Source of the DNA: Siphonodentalium dalli
Lineage: Eukaryota > Mollusca > Scaphopoda > Gadilida > Siphonodentaliidae
NCBI GenBank assembly: GCA_032622095.1
Contig: CP136066.1
Span: 90,541,319-90,605,318, forward strand
Direction: 5' to 3'
DNA: 64,000 nucleotides
This document shows positions 47,601 through 54,235 of the stretch, piece after piece (within the stretch, counting starts at the first letter, position 1; each line of letters starts with the position of its first letter). A model generated the notes under the pieces. It ran no database searches, was not told the origin of the DNA, and saw only the letters and a list, made by a program, of their open reading frames with translations. A program made the position numbers and the translations under genes.

Positions 47601-49986
47601 ATTTAATACACGCCATTAAATGCGAGTCTTTATTTATCTGGGACTTTTTTTTTGACGCGGGCAAGCAACGCATCGTTATGTGAAACGTCACCGCATGCCT
47701 TATAGAAGCCTATGTCAGTTTTTACGTCCTATTTGTTGATTTAAAAGTGTTTTGGATCATGTATAAATAAAATCTACAACTCGTCACCAGTTTATAGCGG
47801 AATTTACAAAACTCGTCCAGTAAATTAGGGCTGGTCCTCACCAAAGGATCGGCCAGACCTAATTTACTGGACTCGTTTATAAATTCCGCTATAAACTCGG
47901 TACTCGTTGTAGATTCTCTATATATTACATTGACGAAAATCAACTCCTTCGCTCAGGAGCAAGTAGGTCAGTTGACTAACCTCTTACCTTCACATTCGAC
48001 TCGGCGGGGTGTTCTAATTCGACAGGGTATCGGTATACTTAGATATATAACTTTGAATCGAGCGCATCACTAATCGACCACAAACACGTGGGAAGTTCCC
48101 CTGAATGCATATATGTGACCCGCCATATCAAATCCAGTCGGAAGTCGGGATTTTTTTACCCTGTGCCAATGCATTCTCTTATATATGCGAGTCGACCATA
48201 GGTCGCCTCGCATATATAAGAGAATGCATTGGCCTAACAATTTTTTACAATTTTAATAATTTGTTCTTGTATTCTTTAACAATTTTATAATTTCACCCAT
48301 ACAGAGCCCCAGACATACATGAGCAGACGACACTCTTCTATATGCTTCTATATATGTGTGGGGCTCCCTGCAGGGTAATGGATGTTTTTTATTTTATGTC
48401 CTAAAAATTGTAAGAAACATTTATTTTTAAAAAATGATAAAAAATTGTTAGGCCAATGCATTCTCTTATATATGCGAGGCGACCTATGGTCGACTCGCAT
48501 ATATAAGAGAATGCATTGGCACAGGGTAAAAAAATCCCGACTTCCGACTGGATTTGATATGGCGGGTCACATATATACAACATATATGGAGTTTATATTC
48601 AACTGCGAATTGGTATACCGTAGCTGCAAGTGTAATGTCCAGGACATTATGTCCTTGATTCTAATCGATGGGATCAATCATCAAGTGCTATTCGTATTCA
48701 TGCCAGTGACGGGGACGTTTATGTTAGAACACGCACTTCAAGACATTGATAGACTATAACTCTCTAAACTGTAAAATATTTCCAATGACAGCTGAAATAT
48801 AATATATCGATAATACCACAATGAGAGCGAGCATTGAGTACTCTTAACCCTTTGAGTGCCAGGTCCGATTTTTGTATCGACCCATATACCCTGTGCCAAT
48901 GCATTCTCTTATATATGCGAGTCGACCATAGGTCGCCTCGCATATATAAGAGAATGCATTGGCCTAACCCAAAAAATATATATAAAAAACAAAAACAAAT
49001 CATTTTTTTTATTTTTTTTAGGGCACTCTGCAGACCATAAATTAGGGCCGATGAGATCGGCCCCTGGCACTAAAAGGGTGTTAATAGTCGCATACAATAC
49101 GGACTATACGACACAAGTTTGTTAGGTTACTGGCCGTCAGTTTATGGCACGAGTGCGAGAGCGTAAGGACAGCATGAGAAGACAGAGGCCTCGATTGTTA
49201 TCCTTCCGCGTTATCAAGATTACCATAAACCATCGGCAAGTAACACGCATGTGCTGTTTTGTGTTTATTACACGCCCGACCAACATCTGCTAACTGATGT
49301 TATCTGACATGGTGTTTCTTATCTTGTTATTTGTCACAATGATTTTGTTTTTATTTTAAGTTCCAGCTTCAACTCAATTAACGTCGTGTAACGTCAACAT
49401 TGATCCATTTCACAAACACGTGTGGAGTGGCTATTAAAATACGACACGGGCTGAGACGGGGGTCGGCGCGTTTTTTCTGGAACATGCGTTTAATTATAGT
49501 CTTCTGCTGTGTGTGCTTGGACGTGCGACGTTCGCGTTCTCTAATATATACGTTTTTGTGTAAAGCTACAAAATGAGGCATATACATCCTAGAATTCGGT
49601 CGTGTATAGCAAATACTAACCTTTGCGTGATTGATGACGCAAACCATGATGTAACGATCGACGGTAACGCCGACTGTGTACCATATGCTGCAGATAACCG
49701 ACAAATACAGGAACGGGTAGCCGATATACGAATGGAACACACCATATGCGTAGTCAAGGTTGATTTCCGGGGCAATCACTTTCAATGAGTCCATCAGGAA
49801 GAATAAAACCAGCACGGCAATATCTGCGATCGACTGAGCAATCAAGTATGCCCCAGTTGATGACCTCATCTTTTGTCGCCGCCATATCGCGATGGACAGC
49901 GCGTTTCCAAGTATACCTATGACGACAAAGATCGGCGCAACAATGGCGCTACATGCCCAGTGCATCACATCTCCTGTGCCACCCAT
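26419..49986 (-). CDS. FMRFamide-receptor-like rhodopsin-family GPCR, three coding exons, 341 aa
   Basis: Joined coding exons are 49986-49621, 29189-28758 and 26646-26419. The predicted product is a plasma-membrane peptide-type GPCR signalling through heterotrimeric G proteins; the ligand is not determined by sequence. Seen: GN at residues 27-28 (TM1), AQSIAD with D55 (TM2), DRY at 110-112 (TM3), TM4 ~131-152, sequon N163-E-T165 in loop 2, TM5 ~183-205 with P194, a basic loop 3 (~207-233), TM6 ~234-260, and LNSSINFVLY at 285-294 (TM7, NFxxY in place of NPxxY). The NSSxNF-type TM7 and a TM3 start without the usual disulfide cysteine fit FMRFamide-receptor-like proteins. All three exons join in phase 0 with GT/AG sites. 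An in-frame TAA at 50019-50017 precedes the ATG. The intron 1 of 20.4 kb is inferred, not proven. Confidence 0.82.
26721..27250. repeat. Dispersed repeat copy 1 (partner 47287-47915), in GPCR intron 2
   Basis: TATTACATGATCCTACCC, AACAGGAAATAGTGCCA, TGACCTTTGACT and TTATGTGAAACGTCA...GCATGCCTTATAGAAGCC occur in the same order here and at 47287-47915. The repeat ends in a hairpin MITE (27116-27250). It begins only 75 bp from the exon 3 acceptor. Confidence 0.8.
27116..27250. mobile_element. Hairpin MITE, copy 1
   Basis: The ends AATCTACAAC and GTTGTAGAT(C) are complementary, as are CCAGTAAATTAGGTCTGG and CCAGACCTAATGTACTGG nearer the centre. About 135 bp, non-coding. Copy 2 is at 47771-47915. 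Confidence 0.75.
27251..28757. other. Rest of GPCR intron 2, unassigned
   Basis: A poly(C) run lies at 27594-27607 and an AT dinucleotide tract near 28100. No coding region or repeat partner recognised. The open frame at 28362-28760 only touches the exon 2 donor on the opposite strand. Confidence 0.4.
28758..29189 (-). CDS. GPCR exon 2: TM4 to TM6
   Basis: The exon encodes residues 123-266. The acceptor is AAATTGCAG|GGAATG and the donor is GAGTCA|GTAAGT, both phase 0. TM4 contains the LPHF turn, TM5 contains the LVPWL proline, and loop 3 is highly charged (RVSDKKSEEARQKQKKAER). TM6 follows as QITVLLLVVTFSFLVLIG and lacks the CWxP motif of many rhodopsin-type receptors. The open frame beyond the donor to 28680 is read-through. 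Confidence 0.85.
29600..30060. repeat. Imperfect inverted repeat, arms ~130 bp
   Basis: GAGTTTATTGTGCCTGTC, ATTTGCAGAAT and GTGAATTTAGTGACGCT in the left arm (29600-29730) pair with diverged complements in the right arm (29930-30060). The spacer is about 200 bp. Probably a decayed foldback or MITE pair. Confidence 0.6.
30462..30914 (+). mobile_element. Helitron-like element 4, 3' part
   Basis: This repeats the 3' ~430 bp of element 1 (ACAAGAAAACTAAGATGCAT onward) with small indels and ends ACATCAGCTAG at 30914, followed by T. A TATG microsatellite is at 30550-30605. The true 5' end is not certain. Confidence 0.6.
30915..31416 (+). mobile_element. Helitron-like element 5
   Basis: It starts directly at the CTAG end of element 4 with TTTAATATATATTTTGGAC and a TCTG/TTTG-rich 5' region typical of the family. 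It ends GGGTCCACGAGCTAC at 31416, a one-base variant of CTAG, after CCCGGACGAAGTGGGG. The interior has imperfect ~115-125-bp repeats with GACGGGTCAAATC and CAATTCAAGGTCAAATC. Non-coding. Confidence 0.6.
31650..32100. repeat. Degenerate ~170-bp satellite-like repeats (copy B)
   Basis: Counterpart of 12900-13340: CTGCCTGTGGTAATG, CCGCTGGCAGTGATG and CTGCTTGTGGCCATG words are spaced ~165 bp. It has lost part of the first monomers relative to copy A. Confidence 0.55.
32861..33200. repeat. Two tandem copies of a 170-bp unit
   Basis: CTTAAAAAGATTCTTACC starts at 32861 and again at 33031. The copies share CACTGAGTCATCTTTGTC and GATATCTTTTGTTAACAG with few differences. An AATAAAG word lies just before the second copy. 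Confidence 0.8.
33817..34302 (-). other. Open frame in left inverted arm, 161 codons, function unknown
   Basis: This frame and its partner in the right arm (36244-36714) encode ~132 alignable residues with about 85% identity by eye, including EYTRAKG, MTFEEGIFAR, ANVYVQFIITFIDVV and LKPGFCGVV. The region has hydrophobic stretches, but no domain I know. Conservation can come simply from recent duplication of the arms. It may be a remnant of an element protein or chance. No start context or neighbouring exon supports a host gene. Confidence 0.3.
34971..35388. mobile_element. TTAAAGGTACTC-family inverted-repeat element
   Basis: It begins GTACTCAATTCGATTCGATG and ends GGATTGAGTACTTTTAA. The interior words CCATATCATCAGATTCCAAC, GAGTTATCCATCTTCATCCG and GAGCTTTGACGG match the copies at 19090, 24568 and 51198. 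It sits in the spacer of the long inverted-repeat element. Confidence 0.65.
35530..35900. repeat. Satellite-like ~170-bp monomers
   Basis: AGCAGCCATCTTGGATTTT, GGCCATCTTGGATTTTACT and GAAGCCATATTGGATT mark three monomers, each with a TATGGATCTTCG(A/T)(C/T)GTG(A/G)CCTCT word. The period is ~170 bp. Confidence 0.65.
36244..36714 (+). other. Open frame in right inverted arm, 156 codons, function unknown
   Basis: Counterpart of 33817-34302 on the opposite strand. The open frame runs through the whole arm without stops despite numerous substitutions relative to the left arm. No recognised domain; see the note in the left-arm entry. Confidence 0.3.
36734..38655. other. Unassigned intron sequence
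   Basis: A perfect 9-bp stem CTGTGAAAC/GTTTCACAG lies at 36738-36776. Short tandem copies of ATCAATGGTGTGGTAAGATA are at 37685-37750. Otherwise no coding region or partner repeat recognised. Confidence 0.4.
38656..40447 (-). mobile_element. Helitron-like element 7, split by a hAT-like insertion
   Basis: On the minus strand the element starts at 40447 with TCTATTATATATTTTGG and ends at 38656 in CAGCTAG, shortly after a CCCG...CGGG stem. A hAT-like element and its 8-bp duplication (38662-39832) interrupt it only ~13 bases from the 3' end. Without that it is about 630 bp. The interior has GACCTTGAA/TTCAAGGTC words and a (CAGA)n tract at 40390-40430. Confidence 0.75.
38670..39824. mobile_element. 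hAT-like non-autonomous element, 1155 bp
   Basis: Perfect 8-bp target duplications GGTGGACC flank it (38662-38669, 39825-39832). The inverted ends are CAGGGATGTGGCTAGAGG and, complemented, CACGGATGTGGCTAGAGG. Near the left end are two ~68-bp repeats with poly(C) and TTGAGTCG(C/G)AATC. In the middle are two copies of a block beginning with a strong hairpin, CACCGGGCCGACCATGG...CGGCCCGGTG (39037-39072 and 39299-39330). No transposase frame. Confidence 0.9.
40448..41473 (-). mobile_element. Helitron-like element 6
   Basis: On the minus strand it starts at 41473 with TCTATTATATATTTTGGAAG and ends at 40448 in TTCTAA (CTRR type), right where element 7 begins. A CCTGGACGAAGTCGGG stem precedes the end. 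It holds the 131-bp tandem array and a CA-rich microsatellite (41390-41450). Elements 6 and 7 share 5' and interior sequence, so they are one family. Confidence 0.75.
40740..41290. repeat. 131-bp tandem array rich in TCAAGGTCA
   Basis: The unit (for example 40858-40988, 40989-41119, 41120-41250) contains TTTGACCTTGAAATGACC, TTTCAAGGTCAAGGTCACG, GCACGGGCAAATTAATA and CATACCAAGTTTCATCG. About four copies, with diverged ones further left to 40070. Each unit has three TCAAGGTCA/TGACCTTGA words. Confidence 0.9.
41474..42296 (-). mobile_element. Helitron-like element 8
   Basis: On the minus strand it starts at 42296 with TCTCATATATATTTTGAAG and ends at 41474 in CATCGGCTAG, 11 bases after the stem AGCCCG...CGGGCT. 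It abuts the start of element 6 exactly. It is an inverted relative of element 9 (42949-43581). Contains (CAGA)n at 42239-42274 and TGCGCATGCGCA at 41560. Confidence 0.8.
42297..42900. other. Unassigned AT-rich sequence
   Basis: No coding region or repeat partner recognised between the Helitron array and the retroposon. Confidence 0.35.
42949..43581 (+). mobile_element. Helitron-like element 9, 633 bp
   Basis: It starts TCTCATATATATTTTTGAAG after A and ends CATCGGCTAG before T. The 3' stem is AGCCCG...CGGGCT (about 43552-43571), 11 bases from the end. The interior is a 122-bp tandem array. All Helitron hallmarks are clear here. Confidence 0.9.
43119..43545. repeat. 122-bp tandem array with CGCGCATGCGCA motifs
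   Basis: About 3.5 units, each with GAGATCTCGGAAACGGGTGG, GCTATCGACTTGAAATTTG, CTTGCCCCGGATACGAAT and CTTCGCGCATGCGCAGAC. Single-base differences separate the units. Related single units lie in element 8 at 41530-41660 and 42080-42140. Confidence 0.9.
43735..44402 (-). pseudogene. 5'-truncated LINE: C-terminal zinc-knuckle region and 3' end
   Basis: The minus-strand frame (stop 43890) encodes LPIETGRW followed by C-x2-C...H...C (RICLLC...GDEYHYIFQC), the C-terminal motif of EEP-type non-LTR retrotransposons. It resembles the C-terminus at 62648-63169 in layout, but the residues differ much, so it is a different family. The 3' end has AATAAATCTATCTATC. Upstream RT and endonuclease are missing. 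The 170-codon frame from 44402 is intact, but its start is only where the fragment begins. Confidence 0.8.
44403..47286. other. Unassigned intron sequence with microsatellites
   Basis: A (GAT)n-like trinucleotide array is at 45053-45124. Poly(C) runs are at 45868-45883 and ~46574-46600. No coding region recognised; frames of up to ~100 codons have no motif. Confidence 0.4.
45053..45124. repeat. (GAT)n microsatellite
   Basis: Interrupted GATGAT repeats with GGT, GAA and GAC variants over ~72 bp. In the open frames through it the result is poly-Asp or poly-Ser, which I do not take as coding. Confidence 0.95.
47287..47915. repeat. Dispersed repeat copy 2 with terminal hairpin MITE (47771-47915)
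   Basis: Partner of 26721-27250. It has an extra tandem copy of the block containing GGAAATAGTGCCAAGTGACC (near 47364 and 47471). The terminal MITE has complementary AATCTACAAC/GTTGTAGATT ends and CCAGTAAATTAG/CTAATTTACTGG inner arms. Confidence 0.8.
48114..48571. mobile_element. 458-bp element with ~120-bp inverted ends containing the 69-bp palindrome twice
   Basis: The ends TGTGACCCGCCATATCAAAT and complement run inward through TCGGAAGTCGGG and TACCCTGTGCCAATGC, so each arm includes one palindrome (48165-48233, 48452-48520). The centre has GAGCCCC/GGGGCTC complementary words. Flanking bases are ATATA on both sides; the target duplication is ambiguous (TA or longer). Confidence 0.75.
48848..49080. 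mobile_element. piggyBac-like MITE, copy 2
   Basis: It lies between TTAA at 48844-48847 and TTAA at 49081-49084. The left end is CCCTTTGAGTGCCAGG; the right end is CCTGGCACTAAAAGGGTG, with two differences from the other copy. It contains the 69-bp palindrome at 48895-48963. Orientation is opposite to the copy at 20053. Confidence 0.85.
49621..49986 (-). CDS. GPCR exon 1: start, TM1 to TM3 and DRY motif
   Basis: The exon encodes residues 1-122. The ATG at 49986 is the first in frame after TAA at 50019-50017, and only about a dozen residues precede TM1, so the extracellular N-terminus is very short and has no glycosylation sequon. TM1 holds GILGNALS, TM2 holds AQSIAD, TM3 ends in VTVDRYIMVC. 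The exon ends after codon AAG with donor AAG|GTTAGT, phase 0. The open frame continues to 49378, but those residues look unlike a receptor and are intron read-through. Confidence 0.85.
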
Positions 49987-50460
49987 AGTCGCTGGTTGCG
50001 GTGTTTTGTTATAGATTTAGCGGCTTATCTGAAAAATGAAATCACTACTATTATTCATTATAAGTGCACATTTAGGCGCCAATTGGACCACGTTTGACAG
50101 GGGTTGATCAAATTGTGATTTTAAAAGATACCCATGCACAGAATACATGTATAATTTCTCCATTTTACGGTGTTATTACTCTAATTTATGCCGTCAGGGG
50201 AAAAAATTCCACATATTGTAATAATGAACCTAGGGAGATTCTAATCTCAGGTATTGCATAACTTAGTATTCTGAAAGCATAGCTATGGATGATATAACTT
50301 ATTTCGTTGTTATATTAAGAAAATGGTATTTTATTTTTCAGGATTGCGATATTCCAAATTCTTCAGTTTTTAGTATTTTTCTACAACACACAGCGTGCAT
50401 GTATGTTACATTAAAGCTATCAATTATAAAGTATAGTAAGCCTGAACTATAAAGTTATTA
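49987..50460. other. Sequence upstream of the GPCR start codon
   Basis: Probably 5' UTR and possibly promoter or an upstream intron. No TATA box can be assigned. In-frame TAA at 50019-50017. No other gene. Confidence 0.3.
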
Positions 50461-50615
50461 TACAATGTTGTGTACAGTATGTGTTTTTCGTGTACGAATC
50501 CAGGTTGTTGTGAAAAGCAATATTGGACCAGACACGCAGTGTCGAGTCCGATATGACTTTTTTCACCACAACCTGGACGAGTACAAGAAAAACACATACT
50601 GTACACAACATTGTA
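50461..50615. mobile_element. MITE hairpin, ~155 bp
   Basis: TACAATGTTGTGTACAGTAT at the left is mirrored by ATACTGTACACAACATTGTA at the right, and TCCAGGTTGTTGTGAAAA is mirrored with few mismatches inside. Arms ~57 bp. The loop word GAGTCCGATATGACTTTT resembles a 21-bp direct repeat at 50902-50942 (GGGAGTCCAATATGACTTT). Confidence 0.8.
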
Positions 50616-50988
50616 AAATGACATTTTTAATATCCATCTGTATGTTTATCCAAATTTTGGGAAAACAACTTTTGTGGTTATTTTTGGTAAATTTGTCGGC
50701 ACTTAATTCTCTATAAAAGCCTGTATTTGATCATCAGAAAGCATGATTTGGAACAGTAAACACGGAAGTGAAAAAACTCAGTGCGGAAGTGAAACGCCTG
50801 CTAAATCCACCAGTGTTGCGCGCGCATCACAATTTCACCGATTCATTTCGCAATAGAGTTAATTCGTGACGTCCCGATAAAAAAGTCATATTGAACACTT
50901 GGGAGTCCAATATGACTTTCGGGAGTCCAATATGACTTTTCACCGGATTATCACGTGACGACTTTTTCCCAATCAGAAATAGTGTTAG

Positions 50989-51485
50989 TTAAAGGTACTC
51001 AAACCGATCAGACGCTCCTAATTGACTATTTATTTGGCTTCGGGGGTAAAAAATATGTGATTCTAGTCGAGGAACCCACCCATCAAAGCTCAGAGTGACT
51101 AGATATCGATGTTTTAAGTGTGCGATTTCTATTGTTTGTGGGACAGAACTTGCCGGTCAAACGGACGGTTGATAGAATCCATTTAGTATAGAAAGTGTTA
51201 AAGGTACTCAATCCGATCAGTCGCTCCTAATTTACTATTTCTTTGGCTTCGGTGGTAAAAAATTATTACCACTTGATTTTAGAGTTATCCATCTGTATCT
51301 GCAAGACCGTCCGTTTGACCGGCAAGTTCTGTCCCACAAACAATAGAAATCGCAAACTTCAAACATCGATATCTAGTCACTCTGAGCTTTGATGGGTAGG
51401 TTCCTCGACTCGAATCATATATTTTTACCCCCGAAGCCAAAAAAGTAGTAATTTAGGAGCGTCTGATCGGATTGAGTACCTTTAA
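50989..51485. mobile_element. TTAAAGGTACTC-family pair: half element plus complete short element
   Basis: Three family ends are present: + at 50989, + at 51198 and - at 51485. The second and third bound a ~288-bp element with TTTGGCTTCGG and its complement CCGAAGCCAAA. The first belongs to a left half (50989-~51175) whose CAAACGGACGG end matches the inside of the second in inverted orientation. Together they form a large imperfect palindrome. Confidence 0.75.
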
Positions 51486-52422
51486 GGGATGGATACTAAT
51501 ATGGCTTATATATAGGTGTTATTTGGTTGGAATAATGTTATAAAAATTACAACGAAATCTGGGAAATACATGGCGGGGCGTCGCCATGATCAAGGATTCT
51601 AACATTTACGTGCACCTTAATCTTATTTAGCTAAAACACAAGTGTTGAGTGTCGTTCCTTCTGTTTTGTTGAATCATATCATTCGAACTTGTATCACGCA
51701 ATAATATGTATAACTCTGGTGTATACATACACATTACACATACATTTGAGTAGAAATGTACCTTCGTCCTCGGTACTCCCTGATATGTAAACATTCCTCA
51801 GCAAAATCAAAGTCTAGACGCTGGCTCTATATATGATGTCCTTGGTAACCGGATCGTGTTATAGCGACGGTCGGACCATAGAGTAACGACGTTTCATAGT
51901 CACAGCTATCTGATGAGATGAAATGATCTAACGTTACTGAGACGTGTATGTAGATACCACCAAATGCGTCAGTCGTGCTCTGGTAAAAGGTTCTGGGTGT
52001 ATTCTGGGTCACAGAATCGCACAACATGTGTAGAAATTGGCGGTTTAGGTGTTTCAAAAATATTTTCATATGAATATGATAGGCACCAGTGTTGCGATGA
52101 GGCTGAACACATTTTAATGGACGAGAAATGTACCGAGGGAAATAAATTGTTGGATGTGTGGGCTATATATTTTAAATTATGTTTGTGGTTTACCAAGAGA
52201 TGCGTGAACACACGTCTATTTTGGGTGGTTCTCTATAAGCCGCTCCTCCGGCCGCTATAATCCGTCCCGCCGCTATAACCCGGTCCGGTTACCTGGGTGA
52301 TGACGCTCCGACAATATTATCAGTAATGTTCACCGCCATGACAGCGTACAATGTGAACAAAGTAAACTCATATATTAGTCTATGGGTAAATGTGAGCCCG
52401 CTGGTATCGAACTTGCGGGCAA
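51486..52422. other. Unassigned sequence
   Basis: No coding region or repeat partner recognised. Frames of 80-98 codons near 51827-52260 overlap on opposite strands and have no motif. Confidence 0.35.
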
Positions 52423-52725
52423 ATTAAAATTAAACGAGCCTTTCCTTGCGGAAGGCGAAGTTTGATTGTGATTCTATAAGATATATAGAGTCACTGGAGG
52501 ATATCAAATGAGATATCACCACATGCGTGCGCCAATCACCATTTAAAGCCAAAATTTGGAGTGAAAACTACACTACCAAGTTGAAAAACAAGTAGAATTA
52601 GTTCCAACCCATGAAAAGCAGGGAGGGAGGGAGGCATTTGATATCCTCCAGTGACTCTATATATCTTATAGAATCACAATTCAACTTCGCCTTCCGCAAG
52701 GAAAGGCTCGTTTAATTTTTTAATT
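52423..52725. mobile_element. MITE with ~90-bp inverted arms
   Basis: The left arm (AAACGAGCCTTTCCTTGCGG ... GAGTCACTGGAGGATATC) is complementary to the right arm (GATATCCTCCAGTGACTC ... CCGCAAGGAAAGGCTCGTTT) with very few mismatches over ~90 bp. The loop is ~120 bp and contains GGGAGGGAGGGAGG. Confidence 0.85.
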
Positions 52726-52820
52726 CTATTACGCCATATGACGTCACTTCCGTCATATCAAATGAGACTTTTAAAGCAAAAACGACAAATTTTGCAACCA
52801 TATTTCAATCAGAGCCAAAT

Positions 52821-53609
52821 TCATGATAAAGGTACAGAACGCAAAACATTTGATGCAAATGCATTAACAGTGACAATTGGTTTGATATAAAACCTAGCAA
52901 AAGTCCTGGACGATGACCAACCGGCCTGCTCCAAAATAATGTCAATGGGTACATTTAACATACAGGCACGTGAAACAGCGGCACCCCGCACACTGTGTGC
53001 TTTGAACGTAGACAAATCGATACCGGCAATGGACAATACGGCCCGCAGCCATCGAGCCACAGTACTGGCAGACACCCGACCATGGGGTCGCACATAACGC
53101 AATAACAGTTCGGAACCTTTACGAAGGCTGTCCGTCCTAGAAATATATTCTTGCAAAGTACGATAAACACACAAGGATTCCTCCTCATACCGAATAAGCC
53201 GTACAGGTGGAGGCAACGCTCCTGGTCGACTAGTTTTGAGAACAGATGTGGAGACAAACACAAACTCCGAATCAGTCTGTGACATAGCGTCTAACCGAAG
53301 GCCACAAACAGTCTGTACACGAGTAGCACACGTCAAGGAAATAAGCATAACCAGCTTGTATGAAAGTAGCCTTAAATTAAGCTTGTCAACCGGCATAAGA
53401 GTACGTAAATATGCCAACACAACAGAAACATCCCATGTATGCACATAACGTGGCACAGAAGGTCGTTGATTAAACACACCCCGCAGAAAACGGACCAACA
53501 GCGGATGCTGGCTGATGAGGAACCCGTCGATGAGAATGTCCATAGCTCCGAGAGCAGATCTAGCTGTGTTAATAGTCAAATCGATATCGATCGACACCCA
53601 CATGTGCAT
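52821..53609 (-). CDS. DIRS-type tyrosine recombinase, 5'-truncated
   Basis: The frame encodes a tyrosine recombinase domain, which in DIRS-order retrotransposons integrates the circular DNA copy. Seen in order: TINTARSAL, SQHPLLVRFLRGVFNQRPS, RYVHTWDVSVVLAYLRTL, then the catalytic residues: arginine in CATRVQT, HSVR (His and second Arg), GWSS, and the nucleophile tyrosine in TFARFYIK. All four key residues are present and the 262-codon frame is open, ending at stop 52821. The first ~10 codons read antisense through the start of the neighbouring LINE, so the true N-terminus is lost and the natural start cannot be set; recognisable homology begins near 53575. No RT/RNase H of a DIRS element is beside it. 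Could be a solo fragment or, less likely, a Crypton. Confidence 0.8.
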   Translation of the reverse strand: MHMWVSIDIDLTINTARSALGAMDILIDGFLISQHPLLVRFLRGVFNQRPSVPRYVHTWDVSVVLAYLRTLMPVDKLNLRLLSYKLVMLISLTCATRVQTVCGLRLDAMSQTDSEFVFVSTSVLKTSRPGALPPPVRLIRYEEESLCVYRTLQEYISRTDSLRKGSELLLRYVRPHGRVSASTVARWLRAVLSIAGIDLSTFKAHSVRGAAVSRACMLNVPIDIILEQAGWSSSRTFARFYIKPIVTVNAFASNVLRSVPLS

Positions 53610-53611
53610 TC

Positions 53612-54000
53612 AGTTGAAAACTCGGAGATTACCATTATAGCAACGAATGTTCCATATACAGAAAACGAGGATATTCTGCTGGAATCTATGAAGTTGATTC
53701 GTTGTCTCGGTTCCGATCATAGTGATGATGAGGTTATAGCAGCCAAGCGACTCCTAAGTCGAAGACAAGGCCAACCAGGGCTAGTTAAAATCGCATTTCG
53801 TTCACTGGAAGATAAAATTCGTGTCCTACGAGGAAAGTTAACTTTGAAAGAAACTGCCGAATACAAAGACGTTTATCTGCGATCTTGTAAATCACACGTG
53901 GAGAGACTAATATAGAATTGAATGCCCGTACGTTATTACAAGTTTCCTGAAGGCAATCTATTTCGCATAACCGGTGGTGGACGTATTGTGAAGAAGGGGT
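53612..54000 (+). pseudogene. LINE ORF1, C-terminal part
   Basis: The frame up to stop 53915 encodes NVPYTENEDILLESMKLIRC..., QPGLVKIAFRSLEDKIRVLR and KDVYLRSCKSHVERLI, a layout typical of ORF1 C-terminal (RNA-binding) domains in invertebrate LINEs. In a shifted frame it continues with NLFRITGGGRIVKKGSQ-like residues to ~53990. The N-terminal part is missing. Confidence 0.6.
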
Positions 54001-54235
54001 CTCAAAACAATGAGCGACAACGTGATAACGACAGTAGTAATTAGCATTATAAATTAGTACAACTCAATGTGTGTGGTTGGACAACAGCTAATAGTGAACT
54101 AAGATCAGAGATTATACAGTGTGCGAACTGTGATGTGATAGCGGTTTCTGAGACACACTTGCGAGGAGACGATGAACTGAGTATCACTCCAAATGACTAC
54201 CGTTGGATAGGCTTTAATAGACGAGGAATTCATAG

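Larger units (their letters stand above)
29190..49620 (-). other. GPCR intron 1 (20.4 kb), packed with mobile elements
   Basis: The interval is bounded by donor GTTAGT (49620) and acceptor TTGCAG (29190) on the minus strand. It contains at least six Helitron-like elements, one hAT-like element, a segment duplicate, a long inverted-repeat element, a LINE 3' fragment and several MITEs, listed separately. I saw no further receptor exon in it; the two flanking exons already join residues of TM3 and TM4 without a gap. Confidence 0.75.

Noticed and set aside
49378-49618. Continuation of GPCR exon 1 past the splice donor, giving a 202-residue product
   Set aside because: After AAG|GTTAGT the residues stop resembling a receptor, and exon 2 supplies TM4 in the same phase.
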